From NCBI GenBank assembly GCA_902769255.1, contig CACXOM010000001.1, positions 142,734 to 206,733 on the forward strand: a stretch of 64,000 nt of DNA, written 5' to 3'. Positions 8,266 to 17,047 of the stretch are shown piece by piece (position 1 is the first letter of the stretch; each line of letters starts with the position of its first letter). This DNA is from Oscillospiraceae bacterium (GTDB taxonomy: Bacteria; Bacillota; Clostridia; Oscillospirales; Acutalibacteraceae). Position numbers and translations under genes: made by a program. Below the pieces are notes generated by a model. The model was not told where the DNA came from. It made no database searches and worked only from the letters and a program-made list of their open reading frames with translations.

Positions 8266-10353
8266 TCAGCCTTCTTTCTTGTTATTCGGCAACATACCGA
8301 TTGTGGTTTTACAAATAACTTTATCAAGAAGCGTAAACAATGACGGTAAAATGAATATTACGCAAATCATACTGATTATTGCGCCCCTTGCCATTAATAT
8401 GCAAATTGAACTAATTAAATCTATGTTTGAATACATTGCAACGCCGAATGTTGCGGCAAAAAATCCTAATGCACTAACTAATATAGAAGGAATAGAGGTA
8501 TAAAGTGCAATTTTAATTGCCTCGTGTTTTTCCATACCGTTTTTGCGTTCTCGTTTATATCTTGTAGTCATCAAAATAGCATAATCAACCGTTGCGCCAA
8601 GCTGAATTGTGCTTATACAAATAGGCGCTATAAACGGTAAACTTGAACCTGCAAGCGATGATATTCCGAGATTCATAAATATTGCAAATTCAATTACTGC
8701 AACTAAAATAATTGGGAAACTTATTGATTGAGTTACAAAAAGAATGATAATGAATATTGCAGCTATTGAAATTGCATCAACAACTTTAAAATCTTTATCG
8801 GTGATATCAATTAAATCTTTAGTACAAGGAGCTTCGCCTATAAGCATTGCGTTTTTATCATATTTTTTGATAAGAGATGATAAAGTGTCGCATTGCTTAT
8901 TTACTTCATCGGAAGCGGTTGTATATTCGGAGTTAATAAGAATTAATTTATAACGGTTGCTTTCAAAAATCTCTTTAATTTTATCAGGCAAAACTTCTTC
9001 AGGTACTAACGAACCTACAACAGATTCAAGCGTTAATGCATATTTAATACCATCAACTTTTTCAATGTCTTTAAGCATTTCTTTAGTTGTTTTTGGTGTT
9101 AAATTTGCGTCTGCCAAAACCATATGAGTTGCGCCAACGCCGAATTTTTCTTCAAGTTTGGTGTTTGCAACACTCGAATCCAACTCTTTAGGCAACGCCT
9201 GTGATAATTGATAATATGTTTCATCTTTAGTTTTTTCGGTATAAATGTAAGCGGGAACAACCGCTATTACAAATATAATCAAAAATACAACAAATCTTTT
9301 GACTACAAAACTGGAAAACTTTTTCATATTTGGAATAAGCGGTTTGTGTTTTGTTTTTTCTATTAATTTATCAAAAATAAGTATAAAAGCCGGCAAAGTT
9401 GTTACACAACCTATAATTCCAAATACAACGCCTTTTGCCATTACAATACCAAGGTCAAGTCCTAATGTGTAAGTCATAAAGCAAAGTGCTAAAAAGCCTG
9501 CTATTGTTGTAACCGAACTACCTACAACCGAAGATATTGTCGCTTTAATTGCGTGTGCCATAGCGCTTTTTTTATCATCTCCGAATTTCTGTTTTTGTTC
9601 GGAATAACTGTGCCACAAAAATATCGAGTAATCCATTGTAACCGCTAACTGCAATACCGCCGCCAGCGCTTTTGTAATAAACGAAACTTCGCCGAAAAAG
9701 TAGTTTGTTCCAAGATTTAATAAAACCGACATTCCTATTGAAGTTAAAAATAAGAAAGGAATAATAAAAGAATCAAGGAACAGCATCATAACAATTGTCG
9801 ATAAAACAACTGCAATTGCTACATAAATCGGTTCTTCGTTTTCGCAAATATCTTTTAAATCGGTAACTAATGCCGACATACCCGAAACAAAACATTGATT
9901 TTTAGCAATCGTTTTAATTTTTGCTATTGCATTCATTGTTTCGTCTTCTGATGTTCCTGTGTCAAAGAAAATCGCCACTATAGTCGCATCGTCAGCGTTA
10001 AAAGCATCATAAACTTTGTCAGGCAACATTTCTTTGGGTACGTTTAAACTCAAAACATCGTCATACCAAAGAGCTGTTTCAACATGGTCTATTTTTGCTA
10101 TTTTATCTTTTGCTTTCGCAACGTCTTTATCGCTCATTCCCTCGAAAATCAAAAAAGAAAATGCGCCTTTTCCGAAATCTTCTTTTAATATTTTTTGCCC
10201 CTTCATTGTTTCAATCGAATCGGGCAAATAGTCGAGCATATCATAATTTGTTCTTGTAAATACCATTCCTAAAACCGATGGTATTAACAACAGAACAGCA
10301 ATAATTATTATAGGAATTCTTAACTTTACAATAAGTTTTGAGAACTTTAACAT
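8266..10353 (-). CDS. MMPL/RND-superfamily exporter
   Basis: 695 residues in the duplicated RND layout. TM1 is followed by an extracellular loop (about 30-170), then five or six TM helices, and the same pattern repeats in the second half. Characteristic segments are VTMDYSIFLWHSYSEQ in the first half and LGATVDYAILMTTRYKRER in the second. The membrane Asp residues in these are the proton-relay type of MMPL proteins. It probably exports a lipid or hydrophobic compound. It is upstream of and coupled to the heptad-repeat protein, and downstream of a small hypothetical gene. The divergent TetR gene suggests drug- or metabolite-induced control. Confidence 0.9.
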   Translation of the reverse strand: MLKFSKLIVKLRIPIIIIAVLLLIPSVLGMVFTRTNYDMLDYLPDSIETMKGQKILKEDFGKGAFSFLIFEGMSDKDVAKAKDKIAKIDHVETALWYDDVLSLNVPKEMLPDKVYDAFNADDATIVAIFFDTGTSEDETMNAIAKIKTIAKNQCFVSGMSALVTDLKDICENEEPIYVAIAVVLSTIVMMLFLDSFIIPFLFLTSIGMSVLLNLGTNYFFGEVSFITKALAAVLQLAVTMDYSIFLWHSYSEQKQKFGDDKKSAMAHAIKATISSVVGSSVTTIAGFLALCFMTYTLGLDLGIVMAKGVVFGIIGCVTTLPAFILIFDKLIEKTKHKPLIPNMKKFSSFVVKRFVVFLIIFVIAVVPAYIYTEKTKDETYYQLSQALPKELDSSVANTKLEEKFGVGATHMVLADANLTPKTTKEMLKDIEKVDGIKYALTLESVVGSLVPEEVLPDKIKEIFESNRYKLILINSEYTTASDEVNKQCDTLSSLIKKYDKNAMLIGEAPCTKDLIDITDKDFKVVDAISIAAIFIIILFVTQSISFPIILVAVIEFAIFMNLGISSLAGSSLPFIAPICISTIQLGATVDYAILMTTRYKRERKNGMEKHEAIKIALYTSIPSILVSALGFFAATFGVAMYSNIDLISSICILMARGAIISMICVIFILPSLFTLLDKVICKTTIGMLPNNKKEG

Positions 10354-10367
10354 ATTCTATATCTCCT

Positions 10368-10658
10368 TTACACTGTACCTGTTAAGTGAAATTTATATCT
10401 TTTGCCGATTAAGTCTAATTCAATTCGTTTATCATCAGCATAGCCAGTCGCTTCATAAGGAATTGTTTGGACAAGTGTTACAAAATTGCCAGAAAATTTA
10501 CAGACCCCACTTTTATCAAGCGTTCCCTTAAATGCATTGTGTTTGCCGAGAATATTTAAAAATCCCGTAATAACACCGTCTCTGTTAAAAAGTTCTATTG
10601 TGCCGTGTTTTACTCCTAACAAAGTTTTCATAGAAATATTGTAAATGCAGTTTGTCAT
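10368..10658 (-). CDS. Small hypothetical protein, first gene of the MMPL operon
   Basis: 96 residues; I do not recognise the family. It is predicted soluble and mostly beta-strand, with alternating hydrophobic residues and several glycines (KHGTIELFNRDGVITGFLNI, KYKFHLTGTV-like end). It has no signal peptide and no cysteine cluster. The ATG has a reasonable site, with AAAAGGCGG upstream on the minus strand. It lies 14 bases before the MMPL gene and divergently from the TetR gene, so it probably belongs to the same regulated unit. Confidence 0.65.
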   Translation of the reverse strand: MTNCIYNISMKTLLGVKHGTIELFNRDGVITGFLNILGKHNAFKGTLDKSGVCKFSGNFVTLVQTIPYEATGYADDKRIELDLIGKRYKFHLTGTV

Positions 10659-10727
10659 AATTTCACCGCCTTTTTAGTGGTTATATTTTTATTGTAATTG
10701 AACTTTATGTTTTTAAAACGGTCAATT

Positions 10728-10772
10728 TTTACACATTTGTGTAAAATTCGGACATTTAATGGTCAAATGTGT
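10728..10772. promoter_or_regulatory. Candidate TetR operator repeats
   Basis: A perfect inverted repeat TTTACACA-TT-TGTGTAAA lies at 10728-10745. A further AAATGTGT at 10765-10772 is the reverse complement of ACACATTT at 10731-10738. The repeats sit between the divergent MMPL operon and the TetR gene, where an autoregulating TetR protein would bind. This is inferred from symmetry and position only. Confidence 0.55.
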
Positions 10773-10793
10773 AATAAATTTTGGCAAACAGTA

Positions 10794-10822
10794 TTGAAAT
10801 ATTTATCGGACAAGTGTATAAT
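10794..10822 (+). promoter_or_regulatory. Promoter of the TetR gene
   Basis: TTGAAA at 10794-10799 and TATAAT at 10817-10822, 17-base spacer, about 20 bases upstream of the TetR start. Confidence 0.75.
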
Positions 10823-10843
10823 AAATAAAAAGGAGTGAAAATA

Positions 10844-11425
10844 ATGAAACACGAGGTTACATCTTTAAACACAAAAAAAACATTGGCTTCTTCTTTAAAA
10901 AAGTTTATGATGAAAAAGCCTTTTTCAAAAATAACAGTCAGCGAAATTGTCGCAGATTGCAAGGTAAACAGAAAAACATTTTATTATCATTTTCAAGATA
11001 TTTATGCGTTGCTGAAATGGATGCTTGAAGATGAGGCTATTGAGGTTGTGAAAAACTTTGATTTAATTGTAGACTATGAAGAAGCAATGATGTTTATTAT
11101 AGATTATGTTAATGAAAACCAGCATATTTTAAGCTGTGCTTATGATTCAATGGGCAGGGAAGAGATGAAACGCTTTTTTGATGCTGATTTAAAAGATGTT
11201 ATTAAACTTGTTATTGACGCGGTAGAAAAAGAGCAAAACAAAAAAATTGTTGAAGATTATAAAACATTTATTTGCGAGTTTTTCAATGAGGCAATTTCAG
11301 GAATGTTAATTGATTGGTTTAAAGATAAAACAATAAGAGATAAAGAAAAAACATTAAGTTATTTATCAAATATTTTTCGTTCTTCTATCAGCGAGGTTAT
11401 TAAAAATGCGCCGCAAGCGAAATAA
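10844..11425 (+). CDS. TetR-family transcriptional regulator
   Basis: 193 residues. The N-terminal DNA-binding domain contains KKTLASSLKKFMMKKPFSKI and the recognition helix region CKVNRKTFYYHFQDIY, the standard TetR helix-turn-helix. The C-terminal part resembles the ligand domain of DhaS/YfiR-type regulators. The start is taken at 10844 (MKHEVTSL), with GGAGTG 6 bases upstream, rather than the ATG-like codon three positions earlier. It is divergent from the MMPL operon, which it probably represses through the repeats between them. Confidence 0.88.
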   Translation: MKHEVTSLNTKKTLASSLKKFMMKKPFSKITVSEIVADCKVNRKTFYYHFQDIYALLKWMLEDEAIEVVKNFDLIVDYEEAMMFIIDYVNENQHILSCAYDSMGREEMKRFFDADLKDVIKLVIDAVEKEQNKKIVEDYKTFICEFFNEAISGMLIDWFKDKTIRDKEKTLSYLSNIFRSSISEVIKNAPQAK

Positions 11426-11438
11426 TTTAAAAAAACAC

Positions 11439-11467
11439 TTGACATAACATTGTCTTAGTGTTATAAT
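11439..11467 (+). promoter_or_regulatory. Promoter of rplS
   Basis: Perfect consensus TTGACA at 11439-11444 and TATAAT at 11462-11467, 17-base spacer. It is directly upstream of the L19 leader. Confidence 0.9.
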
Positions 11468-11482
11468 ATTTAGGCTTTTGAT

Positions 11483-11580
11483 TTCACCGAACTTCTATTC
11501 GGGGTGGAGTCAATGCAAGGTTTTATACCGAAACATTGAAGCGGGCAGTCCTCTGTACGAATTTTCGTAGTATGAATGTC
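11483..11580 (+). ncRNA. Candidate L19 ribosomal-protein leader RNA
   Basis: The 120-base untranslated region before rplS has several pairings. CACCGAA (11485-11491) pairs with the TTCGGGGTG segment (11498-11506). TACGAA-TT-TTCGTA (11556-11569) is a perfect hairpin. ACATT (11533-11537) pairs with AATGT (11575-11579). A structured leader here is expected in Firmicutes, where L19 represses its own synthesis. The identification rests on position and folding, not on a model search. Confidence 0.6.
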
Positions 11581-11607
11581 TGAAAATTTTATAGGAGGAA
11601 AGTCAAA

Positions 11608-11952
11608 ATGGACGCACTTAAAAATTTAGTTGAAAGCCAAATCAAAACCGATATGCCTGAAGTACCTATCGGTGCAACCGTTAAGGTTCATGTAAAAATC
11701 CGTGAGGGTGAAAAAGAGAGAATTCAGGTTTACGAAGGTATTGTAGTTGCTAAAAACAACAGCGGTATCGCAGAAACTATTACAGTTCGTAGAGTTGCAT
11801 ATGGTTGCGGAATTGAAAGAGTATTTCCTATTCACTCACCAAATGTTGCTAAAATCGATGTTGTTATGGAAGGTGTTGCAAGAAGAAGTAAACTTTACTA
11901 TCTTCGTGACAGAGTCGGCAAAGCGGCTAAACTTAAACAAAAACTTAAATAA
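11608..11952 (+). CDS. rplS: 50S ribosomal protein L19
   Basis: 114 residues, the normal length for bL19. Family residues include [28 protein letters not shown] early and [19 protein letters not shown] at the end. It sits on the 50S side of the 30S/50S interface. The ATG has AGGAGG 9 bases upstream. The gene appears monocistronic or weakly linked to lepB, because a terminator follows. Confidence 0.98.
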   Translation: MDALKNLVESQIKTDMPEVPIGATVKVHVKIREGEKERIQVYEGIVVAKNNSGIAETITVRRVAYGCGIERVFPIHSPNVAKIDVVMEGVARRSKLYYLRDRVGKAAKLKQKLK

Positions 11953-11963
11953 GTTAAACATTG

Positions 11964-11994
11964 AAAGACGAATTTTAAAAAAATTCGTCTTTTT
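11964..11994 (+). terminator. Terminator after rplS
   Basis: Thirteen-base stem AAAGACGAATTTT/AAAATTCGTCTTT with a 3-base loop, ending in T residues, 12 bases after the stop. Confidence 0.85.
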
Positions 11995-12085
11995 GTTTAC
12001 AAAAAATTTAAAATTCCCCCTTTTATTTTTTGGCTAAATGTGTTATACTGTTCAAGAATTAATTTTAATTGATTGGTGATGGAAA

Positions 12086-12706
12086 TTGGAAAAGGAATTT
12101 GATAATATCGAGTTAAATGAAGAGGAATCATCTGTTTCAAGCACCTTGTTAGAGTGGCTTGATTCTTTGGTTATTTCGTTTGTTGTAGTGGTTTTGCTTT
12201 TTACTTTCTTTTTGGGAAAGGTTAAGGTTGACGGTGAATCAATGAACAACACGTTGCAAGATTCTGACCAGCTTATTATTTCTGATTTTATGTATAAACC
12301 TCAAAGAAAAGATATTGTTATTATTTCGAGAAATCCTAATAATATAGACGGTGCCAAAAATGCTAACGAGCCTATTGTAAAAAGGGTTATAGCGGTTGAG
12401 GGCGATACTATTGAAATTACCGATGATAACAAAGTTTTGCTTAACGATGAGGAAATTGACGAGCCTTATATTAAAGATTATGCATTAGGAACAGGCACAC
12501 CAAACGATGAGTTTAAAAGAGAGATGAAACGCCAAAATCTTGGTGATAAATTGGTAATTCCAAAGGGCAGAGTCTTTGTAATGGGTGATAATCGCTACAA
12601 TTCTCACGACAGTAGAAAAGGCGATATTTGGTTAGTTGACGAACGATATATTATGGGAAAAGTTTTATTTAGAGTTTTTCCGTTTGATAAAATGAGTACA
12701 TTTTAA
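12086..12706 (+). CDS. lepB: Signal peptidase I
   Basis: 206 residues with one N-terminal membrane anchor (about 30-50) and the S26 peptidase fold outside. It cleaves signal peptides of exported proteins. Box B has the nucleophile Ser in VDGESMNNTL, box D has the general-base Lys in VKRVIAVEGD, and box E is GDNRYNSHDSR. The start is a TTG at 12086 with GGTGATGGAA just upstream; no ATG fits. The gene is followed after 12 bases by ylqF in the same direction, an order common in Clostridia. Confidence 0.95.
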   Translation: MEKEFDNIELNEEESSVSSTLLEWLDSLVISFVVVVLLFTFFLGKVKVDGESMNNTLQDSDQLIISDFMYKPQRKDIVIISRNPNNIDGAKNANEPIVKRVIAVEGDTIEITDDNKVLLNDEEIDEPYIKDYALGTGTPNDEFKREMKRQNLGDKLVIPKGRVFVMGDNRYNSHDSRKGDIWLVDERYIMGKVLFRVFPFDKMSTF

Positions 12707-12718
12707 ATTGAGGTAATT

Positions 12719-13585
12719 ATGCAAAGGCAGAATATACAATGGTTTCCCGGTCATATGGCGAAAACCCGTCGCCTAATCGGTGAAAAACTACCCCTAATTG
12801 ATTTAGTTGCGGAGATAATTGACGCAAGAATACCTTATTCTTCACGCAACCCCGAATTAAACGAGTGGGTAAAATCAAAACCGAGAATAATATTGCTTAA
12901 TAAATGCGATATGGCTGACGAAAGCGTTACAAACGAATGGGTTGAAAAGTTAAACGATGAAAACACCGTTGCAATTCCGATTGACTGCAAAACAGGTAAA
13001 GGGTTTAATAAATTTATCCCTTGCGTTAAAAATATTTTGCAAGAGCGCATTAAAAAATTAGAAGAAAAGGGAATGTCGGGCAAAACATTAAAGGTTATGA
13101 TTGTTGGTATTCCGAATGTCGGCAAATCATCGTTTATTAATCGAATTGCCGGAACAAACCGCGCAAAAGTTGAAAATCGCCCCGGTGTTACAAGGGGTAA
13201 TCAATGGTTTTTAATCGGCAAAGGCGTTGAAATGATGGATACACCAGGCGTTCTTTGGCCGAAATTTGAAGATAATTTGGTAGGCGAGCATTTAGCTTTT
13301 TGTGGTTCTGTTAAAGATACTGTTTTAGATGTTGAACTGCTTGCTATGGATTTAATTAAAGAATTAAAAGCGTTGTATCCGCAAATGCTTATTGACAGAT
13401 ATAAATTAAAATGCGACCTTGAAAATACCGATGATTATGATATTCTTACCGAAATGGGTAAAAATCGCGGTATGAAAATTTCGGGCGGTGATGTTGATAC
13501 CGAACGAATGGCGAATACATTTTTAGAAGAATTCAGAAATACTAAAATAGGAAGAATAACTTTGGAAAAACCGCTTAATTATTAA
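12719..13585 (+). CDS. ylqF: Ribosome biogenesis GTPase YlqF/RbgA
   Basis: 288 residues, a circularly permuted GTPase needed for late 50S assembly. Motifs occur in permuted order: G4 NKCD (about residue 60), then G1 GIPNVGKSSFIN, then G3 DTPGVLWP. The N-terminus (WFPGHMAKTRR) is diagnostic of YlqF. A GAGG site precedes the ATG. The end of the coding region lies inside a terminator hairpin. Confidence 0.96.
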   Translation: MQRQNIQWFPGHMAKTRRLIGEKLPLIDLVAEIIDARIPYSSRNPELNEWVKSKPRIILLNKCDMADESVTNEWVEKLNDENTVAIPIDCKTGKGFNKFIPCVKNILQERIKKLEEKGMSGKTLKVMIVGIPNVGKSSFINRIAGTNRAKVENRPGVTRGNQWFLIGKGVEMMDTPGVLWPKFEDNLVGEHLAFCGSVKDTVLDVELLAMDLIKELKALYPQMLIDRYKLKCDLENTDDYDILTEMGKNRGMKISGGDVDTERMANTFLEEFRNTKIGRITLEKPLNY

Positions 13586-13594
13586 GCGGTTTTT
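13566..13594 (+). terminator. Terminator overlapping the ylqF stop codon
   Basis: AAAAACCGCTTAA pairs with TTAAGCGGTTTTT around a 3-base loop. The stop codon of ylqF is inside the hairpin, so the last codons double as terminator sequence. Confidence 0.8.
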
Positions 13595-13615
13595 GAAAAA
13601 TAGAGGAGAAATATA

Positions 13616-14221
13616 ATGCCCGATTACAGTTTTGAAAAAGAAAAAATAAATTTAGGTTTTAAAACAGTTGCAGGGGTTGATGAAGCAGGCAGAGGACCGC
13701 TTGCCGGACCTGTTTGTGCCGCTGCGGTAATTTTACCTGTTGATTGTGTTATTGAAGGGCTTGATGATTCTAAAAAGTTAAGCGAGAAAAAGCGAGAGAA
13801 ACTTTACGATATTATTATTGAAAAAGCAATATCTTATAATATTCAGTTGGTTGACAATGAAGTTATTGACGATATTAATATTTTAAACGCTACATATCTT
13901 GCTATGACTAATGCGGTGAATAATCTTGATGTTAAACCTGATTTTGTTTTGATTGACGGCAACCGCTTGCCACCTGAACTCAAAACACCGAGCGAGGCTA
14001 TTGTAAAAGGTGATTCAAAATCAATGTCAATTGCAGCCGCATCAATTTTGGCAAAGGTTACAAGGGATAGACTTATGTTAGAACTTGCAAGCGAATACCC
14101 CGAATATGAATTTGAACGCCATAAAGGCTACGGAACAAAGCTTCATTGTGAAAAATTACGAGAGTTCGGACCTTGTAAAATTCACCGAAAAACTTTTATA
14201 GGAAAAATTTTAAATAAATGA
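13616..14221 (+). CDS. rnhB: Ribonuclease HII
   Basis: 201 residues. It removes RNA from RNA-DNA hybrids, including single ribonucleotides. The conserved VDEAGRGPLAGPV start supplies the first acidic pair (DE). Later acidic residues occur in LDDSKKL and VLIDGN, and SKSMSIAAASILAKVTRD is typical of RnhB. GAGGAG lies upstream of the ATG. The stop overlaps the yraN start (ATGA), a coupling seen in many genomes. Confidence 0.97.
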   Translation: MPDYSFEKEKINLGFKTVAGVDEAGRGPLAGPVCAAAVILPVDCVIEGLDDSKKLSEKKREKLYDIIIEKAISYNIQLVDNEVIDDINILNATYLAMTNAVNNLDVKPDFVLIDGNRLPPELKTPSEAIVKGDSKSMSIAAASILAKVTRDRLMLELASEYPEYEFERHKGYGTKLHCEKLREFGPCKIHRKTFIGKILNK

Positions 14222-14598
14222 GAAAATCAAACGAAAACGGTAAAAAAGGCGAATTAATCGCCGCAAAATTCCTAATTCAAAAAGGTTATAATATCGAGGC
14301 GCTTAATTATCGTTCAAGAAACGGCGAAATTGATATAATTGCGAGCAAAGACGAATATATTGTATTTGTAGAAGTCAAAACCCGTTCCGAAAATATGTTT
14401 GCGTTGCCATATGAGGCGGTAACAAAGCAAAAGCAACAAAAAATACTTATGACCGCAAACCGCTATTTATCGGCTACAGAGTGCGAAAAACAACCAAGAT
14501 ACGATATTGTAGAAGTTTATTTGTCAAGTGATATCAGCGTTAAAAAACACCAAGTTCGTCATATTGAGTCTGCTTTTGAGTTAGAGGGTTATATGTAA
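14218..14598 (+). CDS. yraN: YraN/UPF0102 family nuclease-like protein
   Basis: 126 residues with the restriction-endonuclease-like core: GEIDIIASKDEYIVFVEVKTR gives the D-(E/D)xK-type catalytic set, and GKKGELIAAKFLIQKGY is the usual N-terminus. The role is not established; Holliday-junction or repair-linked roles have been proposed for the family. It overlaps rnhB by four bases, and the dipeptidase gene follows after one base, so the three are in one operon. Confidence 0.92.
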   Translation: MRKSNENGKKGELIAAKFLIQKGYNIEALNYRSRNGEIDIIASKDEYIVFVEVKTRSENMFALPYEAVTKQKQQKILMTANRYLSATECEKQPRYDIVEVYLSSDISVKKHQVRHIESAFELEGYM

Positions 14599-14599
14599 A

Positions 14600-15451
14600 A
14601 TGAAATATTTTGATTTACATTGCGATACTTTATGTAAATGCGCCGATAAAAACGCAAGTTTGTCGCAAAATGATTTTGATATTGATATTAAAAGATTATC
14701 AAAGTTTGAAAAAGCAACGCAAACTTTTGCTTGTTTTATTGATGATAAATATAAAGGGCAAGACGCTTACAATCGCTTTTTTGAACTTTATAATATTTAT
14801 AAAAATACCGATTTTGAAAAGGTTACACCGATTTTATCAATCGAAAATCTTTCCTGTTTAAAAGGCGATATTGAGAATATTCATAAGTTTAAAGAGTGTG
14901 GCGTTAAAATCGCTTCGCTAACTTGGAATGCTGAAAACGGCATTGCAGGCGGCGTCGCATCTGAGTGCGGTCTTACCGATTTTGGCAAAAAGGTTGTAAA
15001 ACAACTTGAAAACGAGAATATAACGCTTGATGTTTCTCATTTAAATCAAAAAAGTTTTTATGATGTTTGTAAAATCGCTACAAAACCGTTTATCGCAACT
15101 CATTCAAACAGTTTTTGCATTTGCCCTCATAAAAGAAATTTAACTGACGAGCAGTTTGAAATTATTTCAGACATAGGCGGAATTGTCGGAATTAATTTTT
15201 ACAACCTGTTTTTGTGCGAAACCGAAACCGATTTTAACGATTTGTTTCGCCATATTGAGCGATTTTTGTTGCTTGGCGGTGAAAAAACAATTGCGCTTGG
15301 CAGCGATTTTGACGGTTGCAATGTTCATAAATCAATTAAAAAGGTTGAAAATATGCCGTTGTTTTATGATTTTTTAGTGAAAAAACTCGGAAAAATCATA
15401 GCAAATAAGATTTTTTATGAGAATTCTGCCGAATTTTTTAAAATTCTTTGA
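14600..15451 (+). CDS. Membrane dipeptidase-like (peptidase M19)
   Basis: 283 residues, shorter than the roughly 320 typical of the family. The N-terminal metal site DLHCDTL is clear. THSNSF matches the later metal-ligand segment, and LGSDFDGC near the C-terminus matches the conserved GSDFDG motif. These zinc enzymes hydrolyse dipeptides. There is no signal peptide, so it is probably cytoplasmic. The tight spacing after yraN indicates co-transcription. The true substrate is unknown. Confidence 0.88.
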   Translation: MKYFDLHCDTLCKCADKNASLSQNDFDIDIKRLSKFEKATQTFACFIDDKYKGQDAYNRFFELYNIYKNTDFEKVTPILSIENLSCLKGDIENIHKFKECGVKIASLTWNAENGIAGGVASECGLTDFGKKVVKQLENENITLDVSHLNQKSFYDVCKIATKPFIATHSNSFCICPHKRNLTDEQFEIISDIGGIVGINFYNLFLCETETDFNDLFRHIERFLLLGGEKTIALGSDFDGCNVHKSIKKVENMPLFYDFLVKKLGKIIANKIFYENSAEFFKIL

Positions 15452-15476
15452 CAAATGGCGCTAAATAGTATAAAAT
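15448..15476 (+). promoter_or_regulatory. Promoter of thrC
   Basis: TTGACA at 15448-15453 and TAAAAT at 15471-15476, 17-base spacer. The -35 box overlaps the stop codon of the preceding gene. Confidence 0.8.
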
Positions 15477-15509
15477 ATCTTTGATAAGAAAAATGTAAAG
15501 GTGAACAAA

Positions 15510-16994
15510 ATGGAATTTACAAGTACGAGAAAAAAACAAAATTTTGAATCGGCAAAGGTAATTTGTCAAGGTTTGTCTGAAGAGGGCGGTCTTTTTGTTC
15601 CGAAAAGTTTCCCGAAAATTTCAGATGAATTGATTGATAAATTGATTGATATGGACTATAAACAAAGAGCGTTTGAAGTCCTGAAATTCTATTTGACCGA
15701 CTTTTCCGATGAAGAAATTAAAAATTGTGTAAACGGCGCATATACGGGTACATTTGAAAATGAAAATCCCGCTCCTGTTGTCGAGGTAAAAAAAGGCGAA
15801 AACATTTTGGAACTTTGGCACGGACCTACCTGCGCTTTTAAAGATATGGCGTTGCAACTTCTTCCTTATTTGCTTACAACTTCGGCTAAAAAAGTTGCAA
15901 AAGGCAAAACAATGGTAATTTTGGTTGCAACTTCGGGCGATACCGGTAAAGCGGCGCTTGACGGTTTTGCTAATGTTGACAATACAAAAATTATAGTTTT
16001 CTATCCGCAAGACGGCGTAAGCCCTATGCAAAAACTCCAAATGACAACTCAAAGCGGTAACAATGTTGCTGTTTGTGCTATAAAAGGTAATTTTGACGAT
16101 GCTCAAACAGGCGTTAAAAACATTTTCGGCGACGAGAAAATGAAAGAGTATTTGGCTAATAAAAATATGGAATTTTCGTCTGCAAACTCAATTAACTTCG
16201 GCAGACTTGTTCCGCAGATTGTTTATTATGTTTCATCTTATGTTGATTTGATTAAACAAGGCAAAATAAAAAAAGGCGACAAGTTCAATGTTGTTGTACC
16301 AACAGGCAACTTTGGTAACATTTTAGCGGCTTATTATGCTAAACAAATGGGTATTCCGATAGCAAAATTCATTTGCGCTTCAAATAAAAACAATATTTTG
16401 ACTGATTTTATAAATACAGGCGTTTATGACAGAAATCGTGATTTTTATACCACAACTTCACCTTCGATGGATATTCTTATTTCTTCAAACCTTGAAAGAC
16501 TTTTATATCACCTTTACAATGAAGATGAAGCAAAAATCGAAGAACTTATGACTTCGTTGAAAACAAAAGGTGTTTACGAAATTGACGATGAAGTAAAAGC
16601 AAAACTTCAATCTGAATTTTTCGGCGGTTTTTGTGATGATGAGGCTACGGGTAAAACTATTGCAAAAATGTTTAAAGAATATAATTATCTTTGCGATACT
16701 CATACTGCAGTTGCTGTAAATGTTTATGACCAATATGTTGAAAAAACAGGCGATAACACCGTAACAGTAATTGCTTCAACTGCTTCGCCTTATAAATTCT
16801 CGGCATCTGTTTTGCCTGCGGTTTATGACGGCGAAATTCCACAAACCGAATTTTTGACGGTTGAAAAACTTTCAAGCGTTACAAATACTAAAATTCCAAA
16901 ATCTTTGGCAGAACTTAAAACAAAAGAAGTTTTGCACAAAACCTGTGTTCAAAAACAGGAAATGGAAAACTTTATTAAGGAATTTTTAGGATAG
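15510..16994 (+). CDS. thrC: Threonine synthase
   Basis: 494 residues, a fold-type II PLP enzyme that converts O-phosphohomoserine to threonine. The PLP lysine lies in HGPTCAFKDMALQ. The phosphate-binding loop region is VVPTGNFGN, and ATSGDTGKAAL is also conserved. The length and the KKGENILELWHGPT context match the long bacterial ThrC type. The start is at the ATG at 15510, with AAAGGTG upstream; a GTG nine bases earlier is part of that site. Confidence 0.96.
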   Translation: MEFTSTRKKQNFESAKVICQGLSEEGGLFVPKSFPKISDELIDKLIDMDYKQRAFEVLKFYLTDFSDEEIKNCVNGAYTGTFENENPAPVVEVKKGENILELWHGPTCAFKDMALQLLPYLLTTSAKKVAKGKTMVILVATSGDTGKAALDGFANVDNTKIIVFYPQDGVSPMQKLQMTTQSGNNVAVCAIKGNFDDAQTGVKNIFGDEKMKEYLANKNMEFSSANSINFGRLVPQIVYYVSSYVDLIKQGKIKKGDKFNVVVPTGNFGNILAAYYAKQMGIPIAKFICASNKNNILTDFINTGVYDRNRDFYTTTSPSMDILISSNLERLLYHLYNEDEAKIEELMTSLKTKGVYEIDDEVKAKLQSEFFGGFCDDEATGKTIAKMFKEYNYLCDTHTAVAVNVYDQYVEKTGDNTVTVIASTASPYKFSASVLPAVYDGEIPQTEFLTVEKLSSVTNTKIPKSLAELKTKEVLHKTCVQKQEMENFIKEFLG

Positions 16995-17000
16995 TTTAGG

Positions 17001-17025
17001 TGGGCAACTGTTTTGTTGCCCATTT
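17001..17025 (+). terminator. Hairpin after thrC, likely terminator
   Basis: TGGGCAAC/GTTGCCCA stem with a 6-base loop and a short T stretch after it, 7 bases past the stop. Confidence 0.55.
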
Positions 17026-17047
17026 CTGTTGAAAAGAGGTGTTTTAA

